Assembly (NCBI GenBank): GCA_013215145.1
Contig: JABSRP010000023.1
Location: 62,001 to 126,000, forward strand
Length of the DNA stretch: 64,000 nucleotides
Reading direction: 5' to 3'
Origin: Pseudobacteriovorax sp.
GTDB lineage: Bacteria > Bdellovibrionota_B > Oligoflexia > Oligoflexales > Oligoflexaceae
In this document: positions 43,371 through 51,796 of the stretch, in pieces
Position numbering within the stretch: position 1 is the stretch's first letter
Layout: the number at the start of each line of letters is the position of its first letter
Notes under the pieces: model-generated
Told to the model about the DNA's origin: nothing
Databases searched by the model: none
What the model saw: the letters and a program-made list of their open reading frames with translations, nothing else
Made by a program: the position numbers and the translations under genes

Positions 43371-44207
43371 TTAAATCTCTAGTAGTGGGTATAGCTGTAA
43401 ATTAAAGCGAACCAATTGGTTGGCGTTTTTCGACTCCACCTTTGCACGAAGAGCCGACAACTCGTTTCTCATAGTTTCCAATAGGCTATGGAGTTGGGCT
43501 TTTTCGGCAGTGATCAGACTGCTGTGAAAAATAACGTCCTGGCGTTTCTCTTTGACCATTGGCAAGTGCTCGATGCTTTCTTCGATGGCGCTGCGCAGAA
43601 AGTCTTGCTCGTAGTCATCAGAAGACTCCGAGTCCAAAAACGAAAACTCTTTTTCTGTGCAGATGGACAGCACAGAGTCTTGCTCTTGGATCAGCCCCTG
43701 TCTGATTAATTCATGGGCTGACTTTTGAATCTGCTGAGCTGTTAGCATGGTGAGCTTGGCGTATAAACTGCGGTAGCTACCTTGTTTTCCCGGTAATATA
43801 TATAAGGTCAAATAGACGAGAAAAATCGCATTTAACTCGATCTTTTCATCAAACTGCACCTTGTTCGAGGTAAGAAGACTACGGAGCTGCTTGCGTTCCC
43901 CTTCCAGACCTGAGCGCGTGGCGTCATCGGACGCAAAGGACGTTGTCAAAAGCAGTTGAATCTCTAGATACCGGCTCTCATGCTCATCAAGACCTAACAG
44001 GGTAATCAAAGGTTTGACAAGGCGAATGCTAATCGACTTGCGCCCTTTCAAAATGTCGGTTAGGTAACTGCGCGAACTACATCCCAACCGTCTTGAGATC
44101 GCGCTTTTATTGAAGGAAGGCTTTTCTGATTTCCTTAGCATGATAAGCTTTTCTAGAGCTTCCATAGGACTATGACTCAAGATAACGGTTCGCTCGACAC
44201 TCAGCAT
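43371..44207 (-). CDS. TIGR02147-family regulator-like protein
   Basis: A 278-residue protein when started at ATG 44207, which follows GGGAGGA; the open frame extends 42 codons further without support. The N terminus has a helix-turn-helix-like region (FNKSAISRRLGCSSRSYLTDILKGRKSIS) and LLGLDEHESRYLEIQLLL. The C-terminal domain (SAHELIRQGLIQEQDSVLSI, SLITAEKAQLHSLLETMRNELSALRA) is typical of this family, known from Fibrobacter and Bdellovibrio. The role is presumed transcriptional control; targets unknown. The exported gene at 42867 follows after 15 bases. Confidence 0.82.
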   Translation of the reverse strand: MLSVERTVILSHSPMEALEKLIMLRKSEKPSFNKSAISRRLGCSSRSYLTDILKGRKSISIRLVKPLITLLGLDEHESRYLEIQLLLTTSFASDDATRSGLEGERKQLRSLLTSNKVQFDEKIELNAIFLVYLTLYILPGKQGSYRSLYAKLTMLTAQQIQKSAHELIRQGLIQEQDSVLSICTEKEFSFLDSESSDDYEQDFLRSAIEESIEHLPMVKEKRQDVIFHSSLITAEKAQLHSLLETMRNELSALRAKVESKNANQLVRFNLQLYPLLEI

Positions 44208-44482
44208 TTGGCAAAGTCCTCCCTGGCTGCGGCATATGCCTAACTTGAAAAGGCAATTTGAGGCAATGACTTTTCGTTTCGCTAGGTGAATGTTGTTTTC
44301 ACAGTGGTTATTTGTGATGGTTTTGCCGATCATCGCGAACGATCGAAATCATTTGATCACTATGAGAGATCAGCTGCAGCGAGTCCTAGCGTACTTTGGA
44401 GAACGCGGCAAGTACGAGGTAATAAATACGAATCTAAAAAGATTAATTGGCTGTTCAAACAGCCATGGATTTCATAGCTCTT

Positions 44483-44592
44483 GAGTTCGATGCTCACCAA
44501 AGTACACTAGTGAACATCGCAAAAAGGTGAGGTACGTACCTTAAGACTGAGTCTCCTAAACATTTCGAAATTTAAGAAAGGTCTCACTTAAA
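44483..44592 (-). pseudogene. Decayed copy of the 5' end of the lipoprotein gene at 46687-48198
   Basis: This stretch aligns with 48140-48247 in the same orientation. The leader, Shine-Dalgarno TAGGAGA and first codons are recognisable (shared blocks include TTTCGAAAT, TAGGAGA and GCGATG). The start codon has become CTT, four bases are inserted after it, and an in-frame TAG follows. Beyond the lipobox region the similarity stops. It is a truncated paralogue start or a recombination scar. Confidence 0.65.
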
Positions 44593-44907
44593 ACTCTAGC
44601 GCCATGACAAATATAGGTCCTGGGCTTTTTCTTAGCACAACGGGAGCCCTTACTTAGACTAATCATAGGATATAGGAATGAAAAGTATATGCATAAGAAA
44701 TATAGGGGGAACCCTGCGTGCTGAGAGTAGGTGAGGAAATTTTCTTTCAAACAGAAATTTGAAGAGGCAGCTTTCCCCATTCGCATGACGAATGAAAAAT
44801 CTAGAAGATACCTTCTTGGAAAACCTTTCCGATCTAGTTGAAGGATTTCTTATCTCTAATGTTGAAAAGTTATCGGCTAATTTGTCAACAATAATAGAGG
44901 CTTGTAT

Positions 44908-44938
44908 AGCCTTGTGCCCGCGCCGCAGACACAAGGCT
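44908..44938. terminator. Strong hairpin upstream of the second SDR gene
   Basis: AGCCTTGTG and CACAAGGCT pair perfectly over nine bases around a 13-base G+C-rich loop. It is followed by TGACTTTTG. It may terminate transcription arriving from the left, or overlap the -35 region (TTGACT at 44938-44943) of the SDR promoter. Confidence 0.5.
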
Positions 44939-44970
44939 TGACTTTTGCGGCATCGTGCCGATAAGTTATA

Positions 44971-44990
44971 TATACGGAACGTACCGTATA
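44971..44990. promoter_or_regulatory. Operator of the SDR/TetR pair
   Basis: A 20-base palindrome, TATACGGAACGTACCGTATA, with only two non-symmetric positions per arm pair. It lies 77 bases before the SDR start and just downstream of a TTGACT (44938) and GATAAG (44960) promoter-like pair. The TetR gene at 45801 is the obvious candidate repressor. Confidence 0.7.
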
Positions 44991-45067
44991 CATAATGGTT
45001 CAGGATCGATGGCCTGAAACAGTCCTCGCTGCGAGGGCGTTACTAACTGTTTAAAAAGGAGGGTATC

Positions 45068-45808
45068 GTGAGTAGTAGCACTTCAATCGAGAAGAGAGCG
45101 GTGGTGATTGGTGGTTCGGCAGGGATGGGGCTGGCAACCTCTCGTAGACTTCTAGGGCTTGGGTACGAGGTCTGGATAGTAGGGCGAAGCCAAGCGAAGC
45201 TTGCGGCAGCCGGAGCCGAACTTGACCATCCCAATCTTAAGGAGGCCTGTGTCGATGCTTCCGATCTCGATGCTCTCACTAGTTTTTGCCGTGGTCTTGG
45301 TCAGGTGGACCATGTTGTACTGTCTGCCGGCGGAGTCTCAGGCGCCTGTATGGCTCCCTTTCAGGAACTCAAGGCTGAGGATCTGCAGAAGGGGTTTCTC
45401 GACAAGTTTTGGATGCAGTTTCAGGTAGCACAGACCCTGTCCTCAATCATTGTGCCCGGAGGTAGTCTGACTTTCGTGACAGCTATCTCGGCTCAACTGG
45501 CTCTTCCGGGGACCTCTGGTTTGGCAGCCATCAACGGTGCGATTGAGTCCATGATCCGCCCGATGGCCAAGGAGCTAGCGCCAAAGGTAAGAGTCAATGC
45601 TGTCTCTCCTGGAGTTGTTGAGACAGACTGGTGGTCGTTTATGCCGGAGAGCGACAGGAACGCCACCTTTCAGCACATTGCATCCACTCTCCCCATGCAG
45701 AGAATCGGGGCTCCCGGCGACATTGCTAGGGTGGTAGAGATGCTTGTTGAGAACTCGTTCATAACCGGAATTGTCATTCCATGCGATGGTGGGAGTCATC
45801 TTGGCTAG
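45068..45808 (+). CDS. Atypical short-chain dehydrogenase lacking the Tyr-Lys pair
   Basis: A 246-residue SDR starting at GTG 45068 after AAAAAGGAGG. The cofactor loop IGGSAGMGLATSRRL and basic residues (WIVGRSQAKL) indicate NADP binding. The catalytic serine region is TFVTAIS. Where YxxxK is expected the sequence reads LAAIN (in GTSGLAAINGAIESM), so both catalytic Tyr and Lys are missing. A subgroup of SDRs with this replacement exists and may bind cofactor as a sensor, or use other chemistry. It is translationally coupled to the TetR gene, which overlaps its 3' end. Confidence 0.87.
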   Translation: MSSSTSIEKRAVVIGGSAGMGLATSRRLLGLGYEVWIVGRSQAKLAAAGAELDHPNLKEACVDASDLDALTSFCRGLGQVDHVVLSAGGVSGACMAPFQELKAEDLQKGFLDKFWMQFQVAQTLSSIIVPGGSLTFVTAISAQLALPGTSGLAAINGAIESMIRPMAKELAPKVRVNAVSPGVVETDWWSFMPESDRNATFQHIASTLPMQRIGAPGDIARVVEMLVENSFITGIVIPCDGGSHLG

Positions 45809-46388
45809 TAGTGAACTGAAGCAAGAATCCAAACGAGGTCGACCTCGCGATCCTAGGGTTAGGGCGGCTATCCTGCAGGCGACTCTGGAGGCCATAACTA
45901 ATCGTTGCGAGAGGCTCTCGATCGAGTCGGTGGCTGCTGGTGCTGGCGTAAGCAAGAAGACGGTCTATCATTGGTGGGACTCCAGAGGAACTTTGCTTCT
46001 CGATGCACTGGCCGAGTACGCCAAGAGTCACGTTTCAGCCTCGCCGACTCGTGTGAGCGAAAATCCACTTGAGAGTCTAGTCAAACGCACCGTGAAAAGC
46101 TTTGGTGGAACCATTGGGGAAGTTCTGCGAGGCCTCGTGGTGGAGGCTCAGATTAATGAGGGGTTCCGCAGCCAGTTGCGTGAACGGCTCATCGACATGC
46201 GAAGGGCCGAGATGCAAGCAATTCTATTCTCTCAGTATCCTGGAGCTTCTGTGAGTTCCGAGATTCTGCTAGACAAGGCTTACGGAGCTATCTGGTATCG
46301 ACTGCTCGTCAGCTTCGGCCCTCTTGATGAAACGTTCGCCAGAGAGCTGTTCAAGAGTCTTGACGAGGAGTTACGAGAAGACGACTAG
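45801..46388 (+). CDS. TetR-family regulator of the second SDR pair
   Basis: 195 residues when started at TTG 45801, which has GGTGGGAG five bases before it; in-frame starts at 45771 and 45786 are alternatives. A basic leader (ESKRGRPRDPRV) precedes the helix-turn-helix LSIESVAAGAGVSKKTVYHWWDSRGTLLLDAL. The C-terminal domain is the common TetR_C type with EVLRGLVVEAQINEGFRSQLRERLI. It overlaps the SDR stop by eight bases. Likely autoregulates through the palindrome at 44971. Confidence 0.88.
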   Translation: MASSELKQESKRGRPRDPRVRAAILQATLEAITNRCERLSIESVAAGAGVSKKTVYHWWDSRGTLLLDALAEYAKSHVSASPTRVSENPLESLVKRTVKSFGGTIGEVLRGLVVEAQINEGFRSQLRERLIDMRRAEMQAILFSQYPGASVSSEILLDKAYGAIWYRLLVSFGPLDETFARELFKSLDEELREDD

Positions 46389-46438
46389 CAGTAGTCGTCG
46401 TCCATCGAGTGGTCATCAGCTACAAAATCGCTGCCGCC

Positions 46439-46651
46439 CTACTTGGGCGAGAGTCTCTTGATGCCATTACCGTTTGCAATATCAACGACGTATGCGAAGC
46501 TCTTAACATGGATTTCGGTTGCGGTGCCGAAGATGCTGCTTCTGGCGTCGAAGGTTAGGCCGTGGCTGTCGTTGGCTTCCTCGAAGCCATGCACGAAGTC
46601 ACCGTGAGGGGTTACTGTTGACGCCAAGGTCAAAAGCCCACAACTCCGGAA
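46439..46651 (-). pseudogene. Possible remnant of an NHL/SMP-30-type beta-propeller gene
   Basis: An open stretch of about 70 codons between stops. The predicted peptide carries two propeller-like phrases, NDSHGLTFDARSSIFG and FAYVVDIANGNGIKRLSP, which resemble NHL-repeat strands ending at a gene's C terminus. There is no ribosome site or longer frame, so it is read as the broken tail of a lost gene. Weak call. Confidence 0.35.
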
Positions 46652-46686
46652 CTAGACCGAACGCCGATGATTGAGGAAAGTCGAGG

Positions 46687-48198
46687 CTATAGGAAGACAG
46701 TCACGAATTTCTCGGTTTCACCTCGATCCGTTATGAGCTCGATGCCGGTGAAAACATACCCAATCGAAGGGAGGTTGTCCTCCACACACCGATAATCGAC
46801 CAGATCGCTACAACCGGACTGCAGCTGTTGTCGAATTTGGGATAGGATCTCATCTTGGACCTCTGTAGGGTACAGGCCCAGTTCGTACCAAAAGACCGAC
46901 CCGCCCTCTGGTCTTTGAATCAATAAGTCGAGAAGCTCTTTTCCAAAGAGGTTCTGTCCTTCTACAAAGAACTGCTTGAGATTAAAGTCTTCCAAGGATG
47001 CAGGCCTCGAGAAAGTGATCTGCAAAAGCTGATCTTTCATAGCCTGGACAACTTCGTTTTCGACAGTGCCTGGATCCTTAAATAGGTCCTCGGAGAACAT
47101 CGCTGCCACCATCTCACGCTGGAACTTGGTGAGATCCGGGCCAACCTGAGGATCCTGAAGCTGCTTATACAGAACGTTGCGAGCTCCGGGTATAAGCTCC
47201 GTGCGGACCCAATTCATGCAGGCCTTTTGCTCATCGCAGAAAGGAGTACAGAGCCCAGCTGAGCCACAGTACTTAACCCCGAAAAGTTGATACTTTCTCG
47301 CCCGACTCTGATTTTCAAGAAAGAACTCTAACTGTTCTCCTCTGGCCAGGGCATCGACATCAACCGTTGGATCCAGATTGGGCAACGCCGTAGTTACGGT
47401 TTGGTGCTGGCAATCAACCCCATATTCTCGAAGAAACCCTTCCAGATTTGCACCGTGTGCGAAGGACTCATCGACCAACCCTTGGTTTTCCAGGTAATCG
47501 GCGATCACGCAGTAAGTGATTCGTTCGAACTGCTTGCGCTCCTTCCGACCGGAAAAAAGGAAGTATCGGGCATTTTCAAACTGCTCTGACTGGGGCCTCG
47601 TTAATTCAAAGCTCATCCGTTCCTCGACTGTATCGAGAGCTTGGAGATAGCTTTGAAATTGGATTGACAGGTCGGAGTCCTGAACGTTTTCACGCTTCTC
47701 AATCCTGCTAACGTCGATGGTGAAGCTCTCTCCTTGGAGATTTGTCCGCGGCAGTTCGCCTACTCGGCCCAAATCGGCAAAACTTTGTTTGACTCGACTA
47801 ACTGTCTCCGTCAGCTTTTCCTTTCCACGAGTTCCAGCATAGGCAAGATTGGTTACGTTCACCTCGAAACCCATTTCCAATGGCGACGAAGGAATCGAGT
47901 TTTCCTTAATTCGTACGTCAAGGTGGAAGTCTAAATCGGCTTTGGTCGAGTCACCGCCACTGGAAAGGCACACTTCTCCCGCAGGGCAGCTTGTCGCTAA
48001 GTCAGGAGTTGTGCAATCCGAACCGTCTTTGCACGTAGGATTATCAGCCGGGGTATCTGGCGATGGGTTGCAGTCAACACCAGGAGAACATGTGTCATCA
48101 GGGATAGTCGGAGGAGCGACTGGCTCACTGCCGCCACCAGAGTTCGGTGTGCACGAGAGTCCACTTACTAGCATCGCCAAGATAATGAGGTACTTCAA
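46687..48198 (-). CDS. Large lipoprotein of unknown function
   Basis: 503 residues from TTG 48198, which has TAGGAGA seven bases upstream and gives a proper lipoprotein signal (KYLIILAMLVSGLSC). A longer frame to 48246 lacks a site. A Cys/Pro/Asp-rich linker (about residues 17-80, with repeated PxxTC and DCxP patterns) is followed by a mainly helical domain with cysteine pairs (KYCGSAGLCTPFCDEQKAC, SGCSDLVDYRCVED). Its leader and first codons are duplicated at 44483-44592. Family not recognised. Confidence 0.7.
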   Translation of the reverse strand: MKYLIILAMLVSGLSCTPNSGGGSEPVAPPTIPDDTCSPGVDCNPSPDTPADNPTCKDGSDCTTPDLATSCPAGEVCLSSGGDSTKADLDFHLDVRIKENSIPSSPLEMGFEVNVTNLAYAGTRGKEKLTETVSRVKQSFADLGRVGELPRTNLQGESFTIDVSRIEKRENVQDSDLSIQFQSYLQALDTVEERMSFELTRPQSEQFENARYFLFSGRKERKQFERITYCVIADYLENQGLVDESFAHGANLEGFLREYGVDCQHQTVTTALPNLDPTVDVDALARGEQLEFFLENQSRARKYQLFGVKYCGSAGLCTPFCDEQKACMNWVRTELIPGARNVLYKQLQDPQVGPDLTKFQREMVAAMFSEDLFKDPGTVENEVVQAMKDQLLQITFSRPASLEDFNLKQFFVEGQNLFGKELLDLLIQRPEGGSVFWYELGLYPTEVQDEILSQIRQQLQSGCSDLVDYRCVEDNLPSIGYVFTGIELITDRGETEKFVTVFL

Positions 48199-48247
48199 GA
48201 CTGAATCTCCTAAAAATTTCGAAATTAAAGAAAGGTCCCACTTCAAA
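48140..48247 (-). repeat. Intact member of a degenerate direct repeat (other copy 44483-44592)
   Basis: Covers the leader, ribosome site and first codons of the lipoprotein gene. About 80 per cent of positions match the copy 3.66 kb to the left in the same orientation, best over the leader. The repeats bracket the SDR/TetR pair and the propeller remnant. Confidence 0.65.
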
Positions 48248-48255
48248 CGAGATAG

Positions 48256-48609
48256 CTACAATCCAAGGCTAGGTCGACATGTAATATCTAGTATTCTAGG
48301 ATCACGAAATTCTAGCCCAGGTATCAGAGTGCCCGCAGTGCCAAGGGATCGAGTGAAGGCTTCCTCGCCTTTGCTGACCTCATAGGTATCGACTACGGTT
48401 GTTTCGCCGAGCTTAATATTTGAATGAACTTCATCCCATTTTGCAGAAACATGACACTTAATCTTTTTATTTGTATGATTCTTAATTTCAAGAGTCGCCT
48501 CATTGGTATGAGGAAAATTAAGTCTGATTTTTGCCTCAAATTTACCAACTGAGGCAAAACTCATACTTGAAATACTGAACAAGAAGACAAAAGATAAAAA
48601 TTTTTCCAT
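48256..48609 (-). CDS. Small exported protein of unknown function
   Basis: A 117-residue protein with a signal peptide (KFLSFVFLFSISSMSFA) and a single beta-rich domain (KIRLNFPHTNEATLEIKNHTNKKIKCHVSA) containing one cysteine mid-domain and one near the C terminus (DITCRPSL). The short immunoglobulin-like strand order is plausible. It sits 57 bases upstream of the lipoprotein at 48198 on the same strand and may be co-transcribed. Confidence 0.55.
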   Translation of the reverse strand: MEKFLSFVFLFSISSMSFASVGKFEAKIRLNFPHTNEATLEIKNHTNKKIKCHVSAKWDEVHSNIKLGETTVVDTYEVSKGEEAFTRSLGTAGTLIPGLEFRDPRILDITCRPSLGL

Positions 48610-48851
48610 TTCTTACTCCATTTGAAATATTTTGCTCTTTCTAATATAGGCTGGTCAAAATAGCCATGCTATATAGACCCAGTACTTAGCAAGATATTGC
48701 AAAAAAAAAAGAGCTTCGCCTGCCTTATGCTTTTAGTAATTATTTTAGCTGTTTAACAAAGTACGTGTAGCGACTTAAACATCACTGAGCAGTCTGAAGC
48801 TCGAGCTGATTCAACCTCCCCCATTGAGGAGAATGATCAGGGGGACGGAGT

Positions 48852-49523
48852 TCACCCTTCTACGTGTGGGGCTTTGGGAGCAGCCTTAGGCTTTTTGGAT
48901 TCGGGGGCCTTTTTAGCGTTCTGCCACTCGGATTTCATGGCAAACTTGGCCACGGGACAGTTAAGAGATCTTTTGAAGGCTCCATGGACCCGGCAGACTA
49001 GACTTTGCTGAACGAGTCGACCCCGTAATGACGTAGGCTCTTTCATTCCTTCACACTCGAGTATCGGGGTCTTGCCGGAGAGGCGTATATCTCCTCGCCG
49101 ATTGCGAATCTTTCCTTGGAAGAACTCCACCCGGAAGGGGTTGAGTTTTTCAGTATATCCGCCGTTGACAGAGTATACAGCCTGTTCATCGTTTAGGCTG
49201 TATCGAAAATCTGAAAAGAGAGTGATTTCCAAAGCAGCTTTGCTTGTTGTACATTCTCCGATCCAGTATCTGGCCTTGGGTTGGACACCCTGTGCTGATA
49301 AGGGAATGGATAGGCCTAGTAGAATAGATACCAAGCTAAATATACAGAATAACCGATGCAATCTCAAAGCTCGATGGGAATACTTGGAAGAAATCTGAGA
49401 TCTTAGCAGCAGTACTTTGAAGACTTCAGAGTTATTAAACTTGTTTCCAAGGATTTTCGGAGCGAACGCTGTAAAAAACAAGACTTGTGCGTCCTTTAGC
49501 AATAAAAGTAATTTGGCTAGCAT
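48852..49523 (-). CDS. Membrane-anchored or exported protein with a long N-terminal extension
   Basis: A 223-residue protein. ATG 49523 has an excellent AAGGAGA six bases upstream, so it is taken as the start. The classic hydrophobic segment (LFCIFSLVSILLGLSIPLSA) only begins at about residue 58. TTG 49367, directly before it, has no ribosome site. The mature part is beta-rich with four cysteines (GECTTSKA, LECEGMK, LVCRVHG, LNCPVAK) and ends in a Lys/Pro/Ala tail. It is coupled to the small lipoprotein upstream, overlapping its last codons. Family unknown. Confidence 0.55.
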   Translation of the reverse strand: MLAKLLLLLKDAQVLFFTAFAPKILGNKFNNSEVFKVLLLRSQISSKYSHRALRLHRLFCIFSLVSILLGLSIPLSAQGVQPKARYWIGECTTSKAALEITLFSDFRYSLNDEQAVYSVNGGYTEKLNPFRVEFFQGKIRNRRGDIRLSGKTPILECEGMKEPTSLRGRLVQQSLVCRVHGAFKRSLNCPVAKFAMKSEWQNAKKAPESKKPKAAPKAPHVEG

Positions 49524-49708
49524 GAATCTCTCCTTATTGGCCCCTCGCTAGGGGTGTTAAGATTGTTGTCATCTGAAGGTGTTGTCGTTTTATCTGAGTT
49601 TTCAGATTTTTCCGAACCCATATCTTTTACTTCTTTATGTCCTGAATCTCCCGAGCAACCTATTATGAAGAAGAGAGTAAACATGCGGATAATTAGATAC
49701 TTGGGCAT
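49517..49708 (-). CDS. Small lipoprotein
   Basis: 63 residues from ATG 49708, which follows GGAGGG. The signal peptide KYLIIRMFTLFFIIGC ends in a lipobox with Cys18. The rest is a short hydrophilic Ser/Asp/Thr-rich tail, as in many small outer-membrane lipoproteins. The signal resembles that of the lipoprotein at 48198 (both start MxKYLII). The stop overlaps the next gene's start by seven bases. Confidence 0.6.
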   Translation of the reverse strand: MPKYLIIRMFTLFFIIGCSGDSGHKEVKDMGSEKSENSDKTTTPSDDNNLNTPSEGPIRRDSC

Positions 49709-50151
49709 ATACCCTCCAGTCTGACTACGAGCTCCAATTTGTATGACAAGAATGACCCACATTTATTGCAGGAAAAAACCGATGGTTTTCAAGGCAGAAT
49801 CAGCAATTAGCGTGCCATTACCTTGAATATAGCCTATCCGTTGAGGCAGCGATCCCAGTCGTTATTGACTAAGATTTACTGCTCAAAAAACTCTCTTCTG
49901 AGATTTTCGTTCTGATCAGGTCTGTAGTCGAGATCAGCCTTATCGAGCTCAAGTGCTACTGTTATCTTTCTTAGACCAGAGGCTTCGTAATGCAACTGAA
50001 GGGGTGAGTATGCTTAGGAACAATGACTTATCATTTTTCTGTGAGGTCGCAGGAAAATCGGGGCTGTTCAGTGTCAGTATGCTCTTGAAATCGTTTCGAT
50101 CCGGAGTTAATGATTTCACTTAGAATTCAGGCTTTTAAACCTTGTGTAGGC
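49709..50151. other. Intergenic region, about 440 bases
   Basis: It lies between two minus-strand genes and should contain the promoter of the small lipoprotein operon. No coding frame, RNA or repeat could be supported. Confidence 0.45.
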
Positions 50152-51585
50152 TCAGTTATTATAGACGTCGTCATCGAAATCGTCTATCTGAGTACCATAG
50201 GTTTTGTAGATCTGTTCAGCCCTCAACGTATCTTTGCCGTCACTTTCAGCCGAGACGTCTATCCCTTCCTCTGAGTGCTCCTCAGGACAGCTTGCTGGTC
50301 TTTGTGTCCGTGTGGTCATTTTAACAAGATCTTTGACTAGCCGTTCGAGTTCTTGAAAGCTTTTACTACTCCTTACTGACGTAAGGTCTGGATCCTCCTT
50401 CAAAAGCTTTTCATACCGTTGAAAGATCTTCCTAGTTTTTAAATCCACGGTTTGACGCCAAAGACAACGTTCATCGAGTTGCGATTGAATAAGTTGGAGC
50501 AAGGAAGATCTGAAATGTTCAATTTGAACATCATGAGAGTATCGCGCAGAAGGTGAATTTAGTTGTCCACCGAATGCTAATCCATTGTAGGTTGCGTTCG
50601 GAATTTCTGAGTATCTTGCAAACTCAATGGCCTCTTCATAGAAACCGAGTCTACCAAGTGTCAGGACCATTCTTTGTATATAGGGGACATGATCCTGGAC
50701 GAAGCCGCGAATGGTAGAATACGGCGCCAGCAGGTTCAGAACTCTAAGATAATTCTCGGACTTTACGTATGGAGTTGAGGACCTAAAGACCTTGGCGATG
50801 TCCTTATAGTTATGACTCCTTGGTTTACCTATCTTAAACCGGATCCCCTGACCACAGTACCTTTCGGTGTTCGATACCTTATGGTCTTTAATGAGTTCCA
50901 TACACTCTTTTGTATGAATCATCAGTTCTGGAGTTTGTCGGAGACGCTCAAAGGCTCTTCTCCTCTTTTCAATGAGCTTCTTGTTTGGCTTGCGTACATA
51001 GCTATTCAGGCTGGAAAGATCTAAAAGAAAGGATATTCTGTATAAATCTCTATCGAAACGACTCTTATCTAGTTTACCCAGGAAGTCTCCATAGTCTATG
51101 GGCAAAGACTCATTTTCCAGACTCTTGGTCTTTTGAATCATGTAGATGGGTGGAAGACCGTGTAAGAGCCATGATGTCCAGTACTGTTCAGGAGCTATCT
51201 CGTTTGAAGAGAGAGTGTAAATCCAATCCCCCTTTTTAAACTGTGACTGCAAAGCTTTTTTAGATATGCACTTTTTAAGACAGGGATCGACCTTTGACTC
51301 ATCGCAGTAAGCTAGATTGAGCTTGCCCTTGAATCTCCTTTTCTGGAAATCCCACTCCCTGACCTCTAGGACGCCGAGTTTCTTGCCTTCCTGAATGTCA
51401 TCATGTAGTACACCAAAGTTCACGACCTTGCCTATGATAAGTCTATCGTATGTCTTGGAAAACCTATGATCGAATGGGCCGCTGGCAAATTCTGGTGAGA
51501 TAATGCAAGAATCAGCTAGACTTTGACCAGAAAGGAGTAGTTGCGATATCGTGAATAACAAGGAAAGAGACTTTCGGGTCTTCAA
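50152..51585 (-). CDS. Exported helical protein of unknown function
   Basis: A 477-residue protein with a signal peptide (SLSLLFTISQLLLSGQSLA). The N-terminal third of the mature protein is beta-rich with paired cysteines (DSCIISPE, AYCDESKVDPCLKKCISK), resembling tissue-inhibitor-like or netrin-like small domains. The remainder is helical (LRVLNLLAPYSTIRGFV, LGRLGFYEEAIEFARYSEI) and TPR-like. The C terminus is acidic. Monocistronic. Family not recognised. Confidence 0.6.
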   Translation of the reverse strand: MKTRKSLSLLFTISQLLLSGQSLADSCIISPEFASGPFDHRFSKTYDRLIIGKVVNFGVLHDDIQEGKKLGVLEVREWDFQKRRFKGKLNLAYCDESKVDPCLKKCISKKALQSQFKKGDWIYTLSSNEIAPEQYWTSWLLHGLPPIYMIQKTKSLENESLPIDYGDFLGKLDKSRFDRDLYRISFLLDLSSLNSYVRKPNKKLIEKRRRAFERLRQTPELMIHTKECMELIKDHKVSNTERYCGQGIRFKIGKPRSHNYKDIAKVFRSSTPYVKSENYLRVLNLLAPYSTIRGFVQDHVPYIQRMVLTLGRLGFYEEAIEFARYSEIPNATYNGLAFGGQLNSPSARYSHDVQIEHFRSSLLQLIQSQLDERCLWRQTVDLKTRKIFQRYEKLLKEDPDLTSVRSSKSFQELERLVKDLVKMTTRTQRPASCPEEHSEEGIDVSAESDGKDTLRAEQIYKTYGTQIDDFDDDVYNN

Positions 51586-51796
51586 TACTTACCACCTGAC
51601 TTCAAGTTTTGGAGTTGTTCTCACAGTCTAACACAGTCTTTAAGCGCTTTAGTTTTGGAGTATGGACTTAGCTGGGTGATATCATCTACCCAGCCCTGCT
51701 AGCTCTTTGGGGGTGATGGCTTCGATCATTTTTTCGAAGGCTTCTTATTCAGAGTACCCCCTATTCAAGAGTTTAGAGAACTTTGATCTTGCAAAC

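Larger units (their letters stand above)
44208..45067. other. Large intergenic region between the TIGR02147 gene and the second SDR gene
   Basis: About 860 bases without an acceptable gene. It contains a decayed copy of a lipoprotein gene start (44483-44592), an inverted GTACTTTGG pair (44391-44399 and 44497-44505), a strong hairpin (44908-44938) and a TetR-type operator (44971-44990). Short open frames at 44286-44484 and 44659-44934 lack ribosome sites and recognisable content. Confidence 0.6.

Noticed and set aside
44286..44484. Two short overlapping frames in the large intergenic region
   Set aside because: No ribosome site. They overlap the upstream region of the TIGR02147 gene and the start of the decayed lipoprotein copy.
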